Shown: piece after piece, positions 50,403 through 61,800 of the stretch
Position numbering within the stretch: position 1 is the first letter of the stretch
How the letters are laid out: each line of letters starts with the position of its first letter
NCBI GenBank assembly: GCA_021397835.1
Contig: JAJFZO010000575.1
Location: 749,001-813,000 of the forward strand
Source of the DNA: Moringa oleifera
Taxonomy: Eukaryota > Streptophyta > Magnoliopsida > Brassicales > Moringaceae
Direction: 5' to 3'
DNA: 64,000 nt
Translations under genes and position numbers: made by a program
The notes under the pieces: model-generated
The model's input: only the letters and a program-made list of their open reading frames with translations
What the model was told of the DNA's origin: nothing
The model's database searches: none

Positions 50403-50496
50403 CGGTTGTCGTCAGAGGATCTAAGGCACTGAACTCGTCTTTCGTTCGCTTAAACCCTATGCTTATTTCCTCCCCTCCCACCCCACCCACCCCCCC

Positions 50497-50524
<28 letters not shown>
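50497..50524. repeat. A28 homopolymer
   Basis: Uninterrupted run of 28 adenines preceded by a C-rich stretch, between the NFD6-like and CBP20 genes. Tract length may be unreliable in assembly. Confidence 0.85.
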
Positions 50525-50528
<4 letters not shown>

Positions 50529-51207
50529 GCTGGAGGAGGTGTTTGGATGTACAAGTTGTGCAAGCAAGCTGTCTCTGTCTCCATTGAAAATTACTAAATG
50601 AGACTTCTCATTAAAATAATAAATTAATTAATCCAACCATTGGTTTAATATATCTCTTGTGATTTCTTGAGGAGCATAATGGAAAATTTTACACTTAATT
50701 TATGTGATATGAATTTTGCCATATGTTATTTTTTAAATTGAAAAAAAAGGGAAGAAATAATCAAGTTCTCTCAACCAAGCGGGCCGTTTTGTGAAGGTCT
50801 TAACGTCGCAGCCAAACACGGTGGAAGAACGACCCGAACCCGATTTCCTTCTTCTGTTTTGGACTTCTTCATATGACTCTCTTTGCTTCTGCCCATTACG
50901 CAATTCTGGTACTGTCTCTTTCTCTCTCTTCATTTCTCTCGTCGTTGTCGTTGTAGTTTTGTCTCTAAGTGAAACGCATGAGCTAGCTTTCCTCTTGTTA
51001 TCATTTTGTTGAGTAATCTTTCTGTCTCTTATGGGGGGTTTTGGCTTAGCTGGATTCTATACATAATGTCGATTTTTCTTATGTTAATTCGTTTCTGAAT
51101 TGATTCAATAACAAAGTCTTGAATATTGATTTCTGGAACATAAAATCGATAACAAAATGCGCTGTTTCTTACTTTTCTTGAACTCTGTCTTCTTCTTTCT
51201 CTTCAGC

Positions 51208-51439
51208 ATGCCTTACTGGGAGGAACTTGAAGTTAGGTAAACTTGTTTCTTGTGGTAAATTTATGTTTTATGCCTATTGTGTTTCTCAAGAAGAAGAGTA
51301 TGGTAAAAGTTGGTAATCAATTTTGAGCTGACAATACTGATGTATCCAAAAAGATGCTGAATAGATGTATAAAACTGAGTGTCGATTTCTCTCATTTTGT
51401 CAATTGTTTAGTAACTCATTGAACTTCTCTTGCAGATAG
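51208..51439 (+). other. Upstream ORF in the CBP20 leader, completed by splicing
   Basis: The untranslated exon 51207-51236 begins CATG. After splicing to 51436, the frame reads MPYWEELEVR and stops at TAG (51437-51439), 25 bases before the CBP20 ATG. A 10-codon upstream ORF of this kind could lower CBP20 translation. It depends on my reading of the two leader splice sites. Confidence 0.4.
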
Positions 51440-51463
51440 ATAAGTTGTGCAGCTATTAATAAA

Positions 51464-54400
51464 ATGGCTTTGCTGTTCAAGGTACTTTGATGCCCATTTT
51501 GTTTTCTTCTTCTATGGAAAATTGGTTAGGCATTATTGAGCACTTGAGAGCACTTGAAATACTCTTTTGGCTCCTCTTGTAAGAGTTGTGAACTATGGCA
51601 TTTTAGGGAATGGAATTGTAGTTTAAAATCGAATGATTTGGTCTGCTTATGATATACTAACTTAGGGGTATTAGGATGAATGATGTCAAAATTGTGGATG
51701 TGATTGCTTTGAGAATTTAAGAATCATGGATTTGGAAACTTTTTACATATTAAGAACAAAGAATTGTACATTGTGGTGCCAGTGGAACTACTATGCCTAT
51801 GCATATTTTACTAAGACTCATCCTCTTTGGAAAAAAAAAAATTCAATTACAATTCAAAAACTATGGAAGTGCTTCATTTTAGCTTAATGCAGGAAATCCA
51901 TGTGGTTCTCAATTTTATTTTATTTCTCTAGAGCTAGATGATGACATTTAATGATTAGAGAGGGTTTCTACTGCTTTGTCATTAATGTTACTGGTTTTAT
52001 TTGTGCTCTGCCAGTTATTTCTTTGATTGCAAATGCTGAAGACATAGCTTAGATCTTGATCATTAATGTCATAAAACAATTGTCATATTTCTTGTTGAGC
52101 CAACAATTTTTTCCTATATTGTTTTAATGCTAGGATCGATCCAAGCTTTCAGCATATCGAGATAGAAGATTTCCTGGAACACAGGAAGAATTTGAACAGG
52201 CACTTCAGACCTCAAAAACTGTTTATGTTGGAAACATGTCCTTTTATACAACAGAAGAACAGGTTTATGAGCTTTTCTCCCGAGCAGGAGAAATTAAGAA
52301 GATAATTATGGGTTTGGACAAGAACACCAAAACACCTTGCGGTTTTTGTTTCGTCTTGTAAGTCTCAATTGTTCCTTGTAATTTTCCTTGGCTTTAAAAA
52401 TAGCTTATGAGGATATGAGGAATTATTCATGCTTGAACTTTCTCTTATTGTACTCTAGCTTGAGTATATTGCCTCTAGCGTTTATAGAAACCGCTCATCT
52501 ATTGGTCCTTTGGGCCAACAGAATATGGAGTTATCTTTGCATCTATGAATTCATTAATAATTTAGGAACTGTTGATCATTTTATATCCATGTTTGAATCA
52601 GATACTACTCTAGAGAAGATACTGAAGATGCAGTCAAATATATAAGTGGGACGATTCTGGATGACCGCCCTATCCGTGTGGATTTTGATTGGGGTTTTAA
52701 AGATGGAAGGCAATGGGGCCGTGGTAGGAGTGGTGGACAGGTCACTGCTAGACCTGCAATTTACTGCTTAAGATCTATCTTTCTATGCGTTTTAAGTTCA
52801 CATGTTTTATATTTCTACAGGTGCGGGATGAATATCGTACTGATTATGATCCTGATATCCTTTCAGCATTTTTACTTCAATGTTTATAATGTAGTCTCAT
52901 AATTTATTGGAATTAATTTTTTTTCCTTATGCTAATTTCCCAGTTTGTTAGTATTGATATGTTTCATAATGCTGATTTATCTTAGGCTAGAAGAGAGTGA
53001 TGGTTTCTGATCTAGTCTTGCAAGCTGTATATTTAATATTTGCATTCAGTTACCATGTGCTTTGCACATCTTAGTTTCATTTTGATGCCGTTTAGACTCT
53101 GTGAGATGTGTTAAGCAACAGCAGAATTTAGTTATGGATGGTTTTATAGAAATTCTGTTAGAGGGCATTAATATGATTTGAGGCCAATGCTATAATTAGT
53201 TAAAGTAGTAGCTTTATATTTTGATATTTACTCAAGCGTGGAAGGACTGTGTATTTTCAATTTGGATGGGTTCGGTTCATATGATACGTATTATATTTCT
53301 TTTCATTGCATTTGTTGTGGCGTTTGTACATGACTATTCTACCTTCAAAAAGTAACCTTCTCACTGCTAAGACTATAAATTGCATTTTTGGTTTCCTTAA
53401 CATGTTATACGTAGAGGTGGCTATGGAAAATTGGTTCAGAGAGAGTTGGAAGCACAGAGGCAGCTTGTAGACTATGGTGCTGGGTCCCTGGGCACCTTCC
53501 CACCGGTGATGCCACCTCACTGTAAGTTTAAGAGAGCTTATATGATGATTTGACTATTTTACTATTTAGCTCCTAAGAACATCCTTTACAATACTCTTGT
53601 AACTTTCTCGTTTATTAGCAATTTATGGGACTGAACCTTGCAAGGCAAAGCCCAGCTTGGCCTGATTGTGGATCTAGTGGTTAAACATATTTCCAAACTT
53701 CAGTTTAATTGTACCTACATGGGGTAAAATATGGGATAACAGCAACATATATGATATCTGTATATGCAGATTCCCATTGAATCAGAATGTTACACATCTA
53801 GGAGTGCTAGTCCGTCTTAAAATTTGTGGCTTGCTGAGCCCCTTGAGCTTACAGGCATTAACAGGATCTGTGGAAGATGTCAGAGTTTTGTGGGGAATTT
53901 CAATCCAGGTGTAACATCTCCTAGATTATGCTGTGTAATACTCATAGGGTGATTTGTTGTCTACCTCTTCTTATCCATAATCCAATAATCTTTTATCCAT
54001 ACAAAAGTTAAGGGCTGGCTGAACATTTCCTCATTGAGGTGTTTCTATCAATTCAAGTGTGATCAACCTTTATGGGAAGTTGATCTGTCCAGAAGTTGAT
54101 GCAATGTTCACATGAAAGGCTGATGGTAAACATGATTGTGTGTCAAGAGAAGACAAGGTAAACATGGTAATCTGAGTATCAACTCTATAACACTTTCTTC
54201 ATATATCATTTGGATCTGAGAGATGTGCATTGGTAGAGAAGACATTTGCAGACTCCTCATCATCCTTGGTTGAGAGTCAGCTGCCTGAGTTGAAATTCCC
54301 GTCTGACTAACTTGATGTAATTATTGGCTTGATGTTTGTGGAAGGATAGAAATTCTAGTCTTCATGTCATTCTTTTCTGTCAATTATTATTGTCTTTGGT

Positions 54401-55123
54401 TTCATTGATATTTGACCCTTTAGATTACCTTAAAAGTTTCATTATTTGTAGATTCATTTTCCTGTATCCTTTCCACAATGTGGGGATCAATTTCTCACTC
54501 TAAGACCATTTGGGAAGTTTGAACACTCTTCGATTATGACTGTCATTGATAGTTTCTTAAGTGCTTCATGTAGTTCTTTTGCATATTTTCACCCTCAGAC
54601 AGCCTCATGCTTGCCTGAAAGCTGTTCTGCTTGGAGCCTTTTTGTCATCAACTTCTAACATTTTGGTTATGCAGATGGTAGACATGGTGGAAGCCATGGT
54701 CATGGGGGTTCTCATCGTCCTAGCAGAGGTACTTTGATGGACATATCTTGATCTTAGTGGACCAGTTGCTTTACATTTGATTGATTGTTGACAGAGATTA
54801 ATTTGGGTTCATCTGTTTGAGAGAGCAGATTACCATCGAAAGCGACACCGAGATGATGATCGCTATGCACATGAGAGCTCGAAGAGAAATTCAGATTATG
54901 AATCAAGGAGAAACTCTGATCATGAGACAAGACCAGTAATGTTTTCCTGCATATTTATTATTTAAAATTTCCTGGCTCTAATAGAAGATTACTCTACTGA
55001 CCGAAACACAACCATAGTTATACTGAATTTTACCTTTTGACAATACAGGAGAAGAATCCACGTTTCCGAGAGAGTGGGGACTCTGATGATGAGGAGGAAG
55101 ATGATAGGAAGAGAAGGCCCTAG
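51464..55123 (+). CDS. CBP20: Nuclear cap-binding protein subunit 2 (CBP20)
   Basis: Exons: 51464-51481, 52134-52357, 52602-52740, 52821-52854, 53411-53521, 54675-54728, 54829-54935 and 55049-55123, giving 253 residues (Arabidopsis 257). With CBP80 it forms the nuclear cap-binding complex, which binds the m7G cap and supports splicing, miRNA processing and export. The RRM shows RNP2 (VYVGNM) and RNP1 (CGFCFVLYY). The two cap-stacking tyrosines known in human CBP20 (Tyr20, Tyr43) correspond to Tyr14 and Tyr37. The tail is rich in His, Gly, Arg and Asp/Glu with basic stretches such as RKRHR and RKRR, fitting the plant-specific nuclear-localising extension. The intron 52855-53410 is U12-type with AT-AC ends. 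The first coding exon is only 18 nt. Confidence 0.96.
52855..53410 (+). other. U12-type AT-AC intron of CBP20
   Basis: The intron starts ATATCCTTT, a perfect U12-type 5' site, and ends at AC (53409-53410). The branch-point element TTCCTTAAC (53393-53401) lies about 10 bases before the acceptor, as the minor spliceosome requires. No GT-AG pair here keeps the conserved DYDPGRGGYGKL junction in frame. Confidence 0.95.
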
Positions 55124-55869
55124 TTGGTTGCTCATGGTTGTGGAAGCTTGAGGACTAAATTGTGCCTAGTTGGACATACTTTGAGAGCTCCGAGAATCTT
55201 CCTAAAACCTGCTCTTTTGCTTTCTGACTGTCCAAGTTAATCGCAGAATGCCAACTCCAGATGTTAGGTTTCATTAATCAATGTGCTTTGTCTCAAGAAT
55301 TGCACTACATGTTACAAGTTCATCAATTCTTGAATTTGGTGAACATTTTATTGGTTTGATAAGTTGGGTCTCTAGCAATCTTCTTTGGGATGATTTACAA
55401 AAAGATATTCATAAGATGAAAACACCTCCCTAGTATTACTGTGCACCATTCTATGATGACCAAATCTATCTAATGCTATATTAAGCAATCTGGGATGTTG
55501 TTTTGCGCGAAGGGAGCTAATTTACAGATTGGTAGACTGAAATTTTCTTACCGTAGCATCAGTTACAGGTATTCAGCACGATTAGGAATTAAGGCTCCAA
55601 AAGTGGGCTTTTTGTGCCCAGGTACTTAATGAATTAACAACCTAAAAAGAAAAATGAACACTACTACAACAAATAATTAAGAGTGCAAAAATATCAATAT
55701 CAATGAAATTGCTGGGTCGATTAAAATTCTACAGGACTTATACAATTAGAAAGCTCTAATCCCATTTTAGCCCATCGACTCCAGGTCTGGGTAACTGGGG
55801 GAAGCATTCCTGTAAGACATTGGTGATGAGGCTCCAGGCAGCAGCAAATATACACCAAAAGCGCCAGAC
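55124..55869. other. Convergent 3' region between CBP20 and the DCAF13-like gene
   Basis: 3' UTR and flank of CBP20 on the left and of the minus-strand WD40 gene on the right. No further gene is seen. Confidence 0.5.
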
Positions 55870-58800
55870 TCACTCAATTTCTTTGATGATTCTTCTTTTA
55901 CGTAAAGGCTGTGTCACAATGCTTCCAGGAGCACTGTGAGCTTTTCGTCTTGCTTCTTTCCTCCTTTTGGCTTCATACACTGTCCGCATGAGAGAGGTTG
56001 CCTTATAAATTGGTTTAGGCAAGTGCCTGTGCCTGTAAAATCATTATCCAAAGTGGAAGCATCAGTACATAACTTGACTGAGAGTCCATTCGGTTATGAT
56101 ATGCAGAATTATCGTTCACGAGCCTTAAATCAGCAAAAATTATATATTTCTGGATGCATGTAAGTTAAATATAGAGGCCTATTTTTCCAGCAGGCAAGCA
56201 AGGGACTGAGCACAAGGTATGGAAGTCAGGTTGCAGTGTTGTTTGCGGTTACCCAAATTTATACATCCTAGGTTGATTGCTCTCAAAGAAAGGAAATCCT
56301 GTAGCGCATGTATATGCACAAGGACGTGTGTAATTTTCATGGGAATTCGATGACTTGTCAGTCGCATTTTAGACTATGCCATTCCAATCAAATGCACAAA
56401 AATACAGGTCAGAATCTTTTACTCCTGCATGTTTGTTCAGAGAAGCATTTGAGGCGTTATAATTAAACACAAAAGCATGTACTCTTTTAATCAACCCTAC
56501 ATGTGGGGGACACTAATGGAGAGGCTCACCGCAGCTCATGCCTTCTGAATTTCAAATCTTGAATTACAAAAGAGAACTCAAAAAACGAGTTTAGTAACCA
56601 AACCTTTATGCGACGCAATCCTATTTACTGCTAAGGGACTAAAGGACTTGGTCTAAGATTATTATATAACTACAGTCGGGTTCTCCATAAATACCCCATT
56701 CATGGTTGCTTTCATATTCCCATTGTGCTAAATTTTTCATAAAAATCTTTTTTAACCTTTGAAAGAGAACCAAGACCAAAAAGGAGTAAAAAAATTTTAC
56801 CTCACAATGCGCTTGACCTCAGGAAGGTGCCTGTAGCGATTCTTGACAGCTTCATGATACTCATGCTTTTTCCGCTCTCTTGGGAGAAGCTGCAGAATTA
56901 TATGTGAATACACAAGCTTTAGAATGAAAGGGAAGGTTTGAGCTACAGAAATCACCAAATAAGGAATGAAAATGAAACATAAAAGGCTGAGAAAAAAAAA
57001 ATCTTAACCCTAGTACACCATCTGAATGTTAGAACCAGAGTGACCAATGCCCTCCCCAGCAGCCCTGAAGAGTCTCTACCTAACTAGCCCCACTAATGTC
57101 CTAGAAGGCCTGAACTGATCAAGCCTTCTATATGCATGGTGCATAAATTAATTACAAAGCAAGAAATTGAACAATTAGTATGTCTCCTTACAAAGATCAT
57201 GCATCTTAAAAAAACGATTTCAAATCATTAAGTTTTGGCAGAGTTATGATTCAACTCCACTAGGCAGAAAAGCGAGTGTAGAAGGAAGAGATTCTTACAA
57301 CACCCAATTGCTCTGATGCTTTAGCTTTCCAGAGCCTAAGGTTGGTATCATCACTCCCAGAAATAACGTAAGTTCCATCACAGCTAAACTTGACGCAGAA
57401 GACCCTGGAAAGAGAGGGAAGATAAGGGAGAAAAGAAAACCCTCAGTCAGAAAACAAAGGCTGATCCAGCCTGAGAAGAACAAAATATCATACAACGGCC
57501 TTGCTGCTTAAATAAAGGTTGAGAGATGCAAATTAACATTAACCTTTGCATTCTCTTTGTATGATATATTTCCCGACTATGACCACCGTTATAGGGGAAA
57601 ATTCTAACCTGCAGAAGAGAAGTTCAATTAAATCCTAAAGCTGTCTTCATAATTGAAGATGTCTGTTTTCTGATAAGATAACTTACTGTTCTATCATAAG
57701 ATCCCGTAACAAATTCCCGACCAGTTGGGGAGTAATCAATATCCATTCTGGAAAAAAAAATCAAAAGATTACAATAGTACTGAATAATTGTTTAAAAAGA
57801 ATGCCTTACAGATAACACACATCCGCCATCTTACACTGCAGAAACATGATCTCTATGGACACACTTGGCTTCATCCAGTTTTCTACCATCATAACTATAG
57901 CAGTTGCCATCCTCATTTACCTGCATTCATCATGAAGAAAGCAACCATTTAATTCAGGTTAGGCTGGCACAGAATCAGGAAATGCTGGGCGCAGGAAACA
58001 CGAAGTTCAGGTGGAGAAGACGCAACATTAGAGATCACAGGATCATATTTACATTTGATATAAAATCCATAAATCAACAGAGTAACATCAAATAGACATG
58101 GACTGGGGAAAAACATGATAGGTCAACAAATTAGCACATATTGCAGCCCAAACAACATTTGTAGACCTAAATGCTCAGAAATATTTCTCTAAAGATAGTG
58201 CAGACATTTATTTTGACAACAATCAGATTAGAAATGTCCCCATACAAATGCTTGAGTCCCAAAACCATTCGCCTTAATTTTTCTCTCTCTCCTCCTCTCT
58301 CTTCCTTCCTCTTAACAATCAAGAATGCAAATCATATATTTTTAAACAAATATAACATAAAAATAATTAAACACAGCTGAGAAGAGGTTCACTTCAAGGT
58401 AAATATGATACTGGAAAGTAAACTCAAACACTTAGAAAAGACCAAAATGAACTATCTTCCACACGAAATACGTTTGAAGCTACTACTTACAGCTGTGAAG
58501 TTCATTGGCTCCATTGGGTTCCACGCAACAGAATTTGTTTTTGTCTGCAATGGTAGTAAGTACCAAGATTAATGTTAGACACGCTAAGGTCAAGCCTCTG
58601 ATGGCATTAAGATTCAATGAGGCACAGATAGTCAAAGTGGTAGATAATAATATCACAGAGAAGTAATGATGATTAAAGAAATAGTTTCAAAAGAAAATAG
58701 AAAGAAAAAAGGAGGAATTTCGCTCAATAGTTGACAGTTGCCATCTTACACAGGTATATTTTAAAAATAAAATTTTTTGAAGAGGAACAAAATATTTCAT

Positions 58801-61800
58801 TTATATACATAGTAGTGACCTATATCACAAGCAGCTCTACAAAAGCAAATAGTTCCTCCTCATTCACAAAATCATTACCCGTTTGCCATAATTTAGGAGT
58901 TTTAACGACTGAGCACTAATGATCCCCAGTGGCGTCTCCCTCCCCTCAAATGCTTTTCTATTTCTTTCCCTCCAAATCACCCACAAAATCAAAAAAGGAA
59001 TCTTCATTTACTGCTTGTTCTTAGCTTTTAGTCTGTGCATTCTAGCCCAGGCCAATATTTCTCCAACCACTGTGTTCTGTCTTGCCCGGGGTATTCCCAA
59101 AACCCTCAAGACTGCTTTCCTCATCTGATCTGTCCAGTAGAATTCCAAGAAGAGGTGAGAAATCAATTCTACTTCTTTTTTGCACATGTAACACCTGTTC
59201 ACTATGATTAATCCCTTCTTTCTCAGATTATCCAGGGTAAGCACCTTCCCTTGAATTGTTTCCCACCCAAAAATGCAAACTCTAGTTGGCACACTCGCCT
59301 TGCCAACTTTTCTCCAAGGTACTGCTAACTCACTGCAGGCTGAATTAAAGATTTGTAGTATTCTCTAACTGAAGATCTCCTTATCTTCCTATTTCCCAAT
59401 TTCAGCAGCACCTTATCTGGATGATCCAGATCAATTTCTTCTCCATATATTTTGCTAAAAATTCCACCAGCCCCTCTACCTCCTCCCAATATTATGCACT
59501 CCTCAGCAGAACTGACCATACCACATTCCTCCCCTCCCCCTGAGCATAATCGGTAACCACAGCCCTACTATTGACAGCCAGTAAGAAGACATTTGGATAG
59601 GCCTCACTTAGTGGTGAGTCACCAGTCCATCTATCACTCCGAAATCTAACAGCCCTACCATCCCCTACCTCAAACCTCACCGTCCCTTTCAAACTCCTCC
59701 CGTCCCTTGCTTATGGCCTTCCACACGCTAGTGCCATATGCTTCTCTCCCCAAATTTTGCTACCACCACCCTTCATAAATTTTCACAATCATTTTCCAAG
59801 CAATGCCTTGTTGAAAGTCCGAATGCTTTTCGGCCCAGCCCCCAAAAGCTACTGGTTGAGTTATGACATCCAATCTCACCAGATGGTATTTGTCCCTGCT
59901 ACCCCATAAAAAGTGCCTCTACAACTCTTCTATCTTCACAGCCACATCCTTCGGGATAGCAAAAAAAGACATTAGTATACTGGCAAATTTGACAAGTACT
60001 ATCCATAAGAGTGTGTCTCCATCCCTTAGAGAGGTATGGTCTCTTCCAACCAGTCAGTTTCTTCTCCATTCTGCCCACAATACTATTCCACACAACAATC
60101 TCCTTAAACTTGGCCCCTAGAGGCAACTCTAAGTATGAAAAGTAAGCAGCTCTCTTTGCAGAGCAAAGACCCCTGCTAGTACTGCTCCATCAACCTCCTC
60201 ACCCACCGGGATTAACTCACTCTTTGATAATTTAATTTTTAAGCTTGACACTCCCTCGAACCCCAATAAAATGCAATTGAGATTCACCAGTTCTCTTGTC
60301 TGCCCCACAGAAGACAGGTGTATCATCAACAAAAAGTAAGTGGCAAATAGACACTACCCCATTCCAATCACCCACCTTGAACCCCTCTAACAGTCCACAA
60401 TCCACCGTCCTTGTCAACATTGTATGCAAGGCTTCCATCACAAGGACAAGTAGAAGAAGGGTGAGAGGATTACCTTGCCTTAAATTAAAGAATCCAGAGG
60501 GGTTACCATTCACCAAAACTGCAAATGACACCATAGATATACATGTCTTCACACAACTACATCACTTTTCTCTTCCTCTTCAAAAGAACTAGCATCCTTC
60601 GCATTCACCACTAAGAGCATCATATCTCTTTCTCTTGCCTTCCTCAAAATACTCACTATAAACCCTCCCCGCCCTAGCACCCCCCTCCCCAACAAACCCT
60701 CCTCTTCTGCATATGAGACCATCCGAATAACCTCATTTTGGGTACACACCTCAATGAGATCTGAAGAAGGCCCTCTCCTATCACTTCCCTTCACGGTAAC
60801 ACCCACCGGTCGCAATTCCCTCCTCACCAATGATGCCTCTTATCTCCTTACTCTCTCAATCTCCAAGACTTCACCCCCCTGGCCAGCACCCTTATGCGCC
60901 AGCGACCCTCCTCGGCTTGTTGATGAACCCATTTTGGAAATAGGAACAAAATTGAAAAGGGAATCTCGTGATACCCATTCCATCACTAGCTACTACTTCC
61001 CGACCCAAATTCCGACTCCATTATCCAATCGACCCCACCTAAGATCCAACCGTAGCTCTTGAAGAGGCCCATTAATCAAAAAAAGATTATTTAAATTGTA
61101 ATTCAGTTTTTGAATAATTAAAACCTTTATGAAAGTCTAATCATCTTTTCCAACAATATGCACATTCCAAATTTTACGATGCACATGAGACATGTATGCT
61201 CTTTGACCTTACAAACTCAGCACTAGAATTCCTGATGAGAAGCGAAATTACTATCTCAAGGTTATCTTTCATCATGTTGCACATGATTGTAATGAATCCT
61301 CTAAACTTAATACAGCAGTTCATCCCATCAACTTTTGGATAGTATTTTAATTCCAAGCAGTTCAAGAATCAATGTTTCCAAGAACAATTGGAGAAACCTC
61401 GTTCATCTATTCTCTAAATGATGGGATACCTAATGATCGGAAAGTAGTTAGTAAGAATGCAGGCTAAGCATCCCCAGGTTCTCATAACTAACTTGATAAT
61501 AAGAAGAGCAACTAAAAACACTGCACCTGATGTTAAAAATTCATGGAGATAAAGTGAAAACAATACCATCATGATAACTTTCCTCGCTGGAGATGACATT
61601 CGTAAATCATATAATGTTATGCTGCGATCACTATAAAACAAAACAAATCCTTAGGCATTAATTTGATATTTTCTATAGAACAGCAAGCAATTTCATAAAA
61701 TTCAAAAAACACAGATTAAAACATGGGCATACAAAACCTACAACGATTTACTTATCACAAACCACAATAGAGTCGCATAATTACTGGTTAATAACTAAGA

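Larger units (their letters stand above)
50403..51463 (+). other. Divergent promoter region and 5' leader of CBP20
   Basis: The NFD6-like gene (minus) and CBP20 (plus) point away from each other, so promoter elements of both lie here. A C-rich stretch followed by 28 adenines lies at 50497-50524. The CBP20 leader seems to hold untranslated exons: one starting near 50790, one at 51207-51236, and one from 51436 that contains the ATG. Clear acceptors precede the last two. Confidence 0.5.

Noticed and set aside
60754..61062. A 102-codon plus-strand frame near the DCAF13 intron LINE
   Set aside because: It is antisense to the degenerate 5' part of the LINE and has no recognisable domain.
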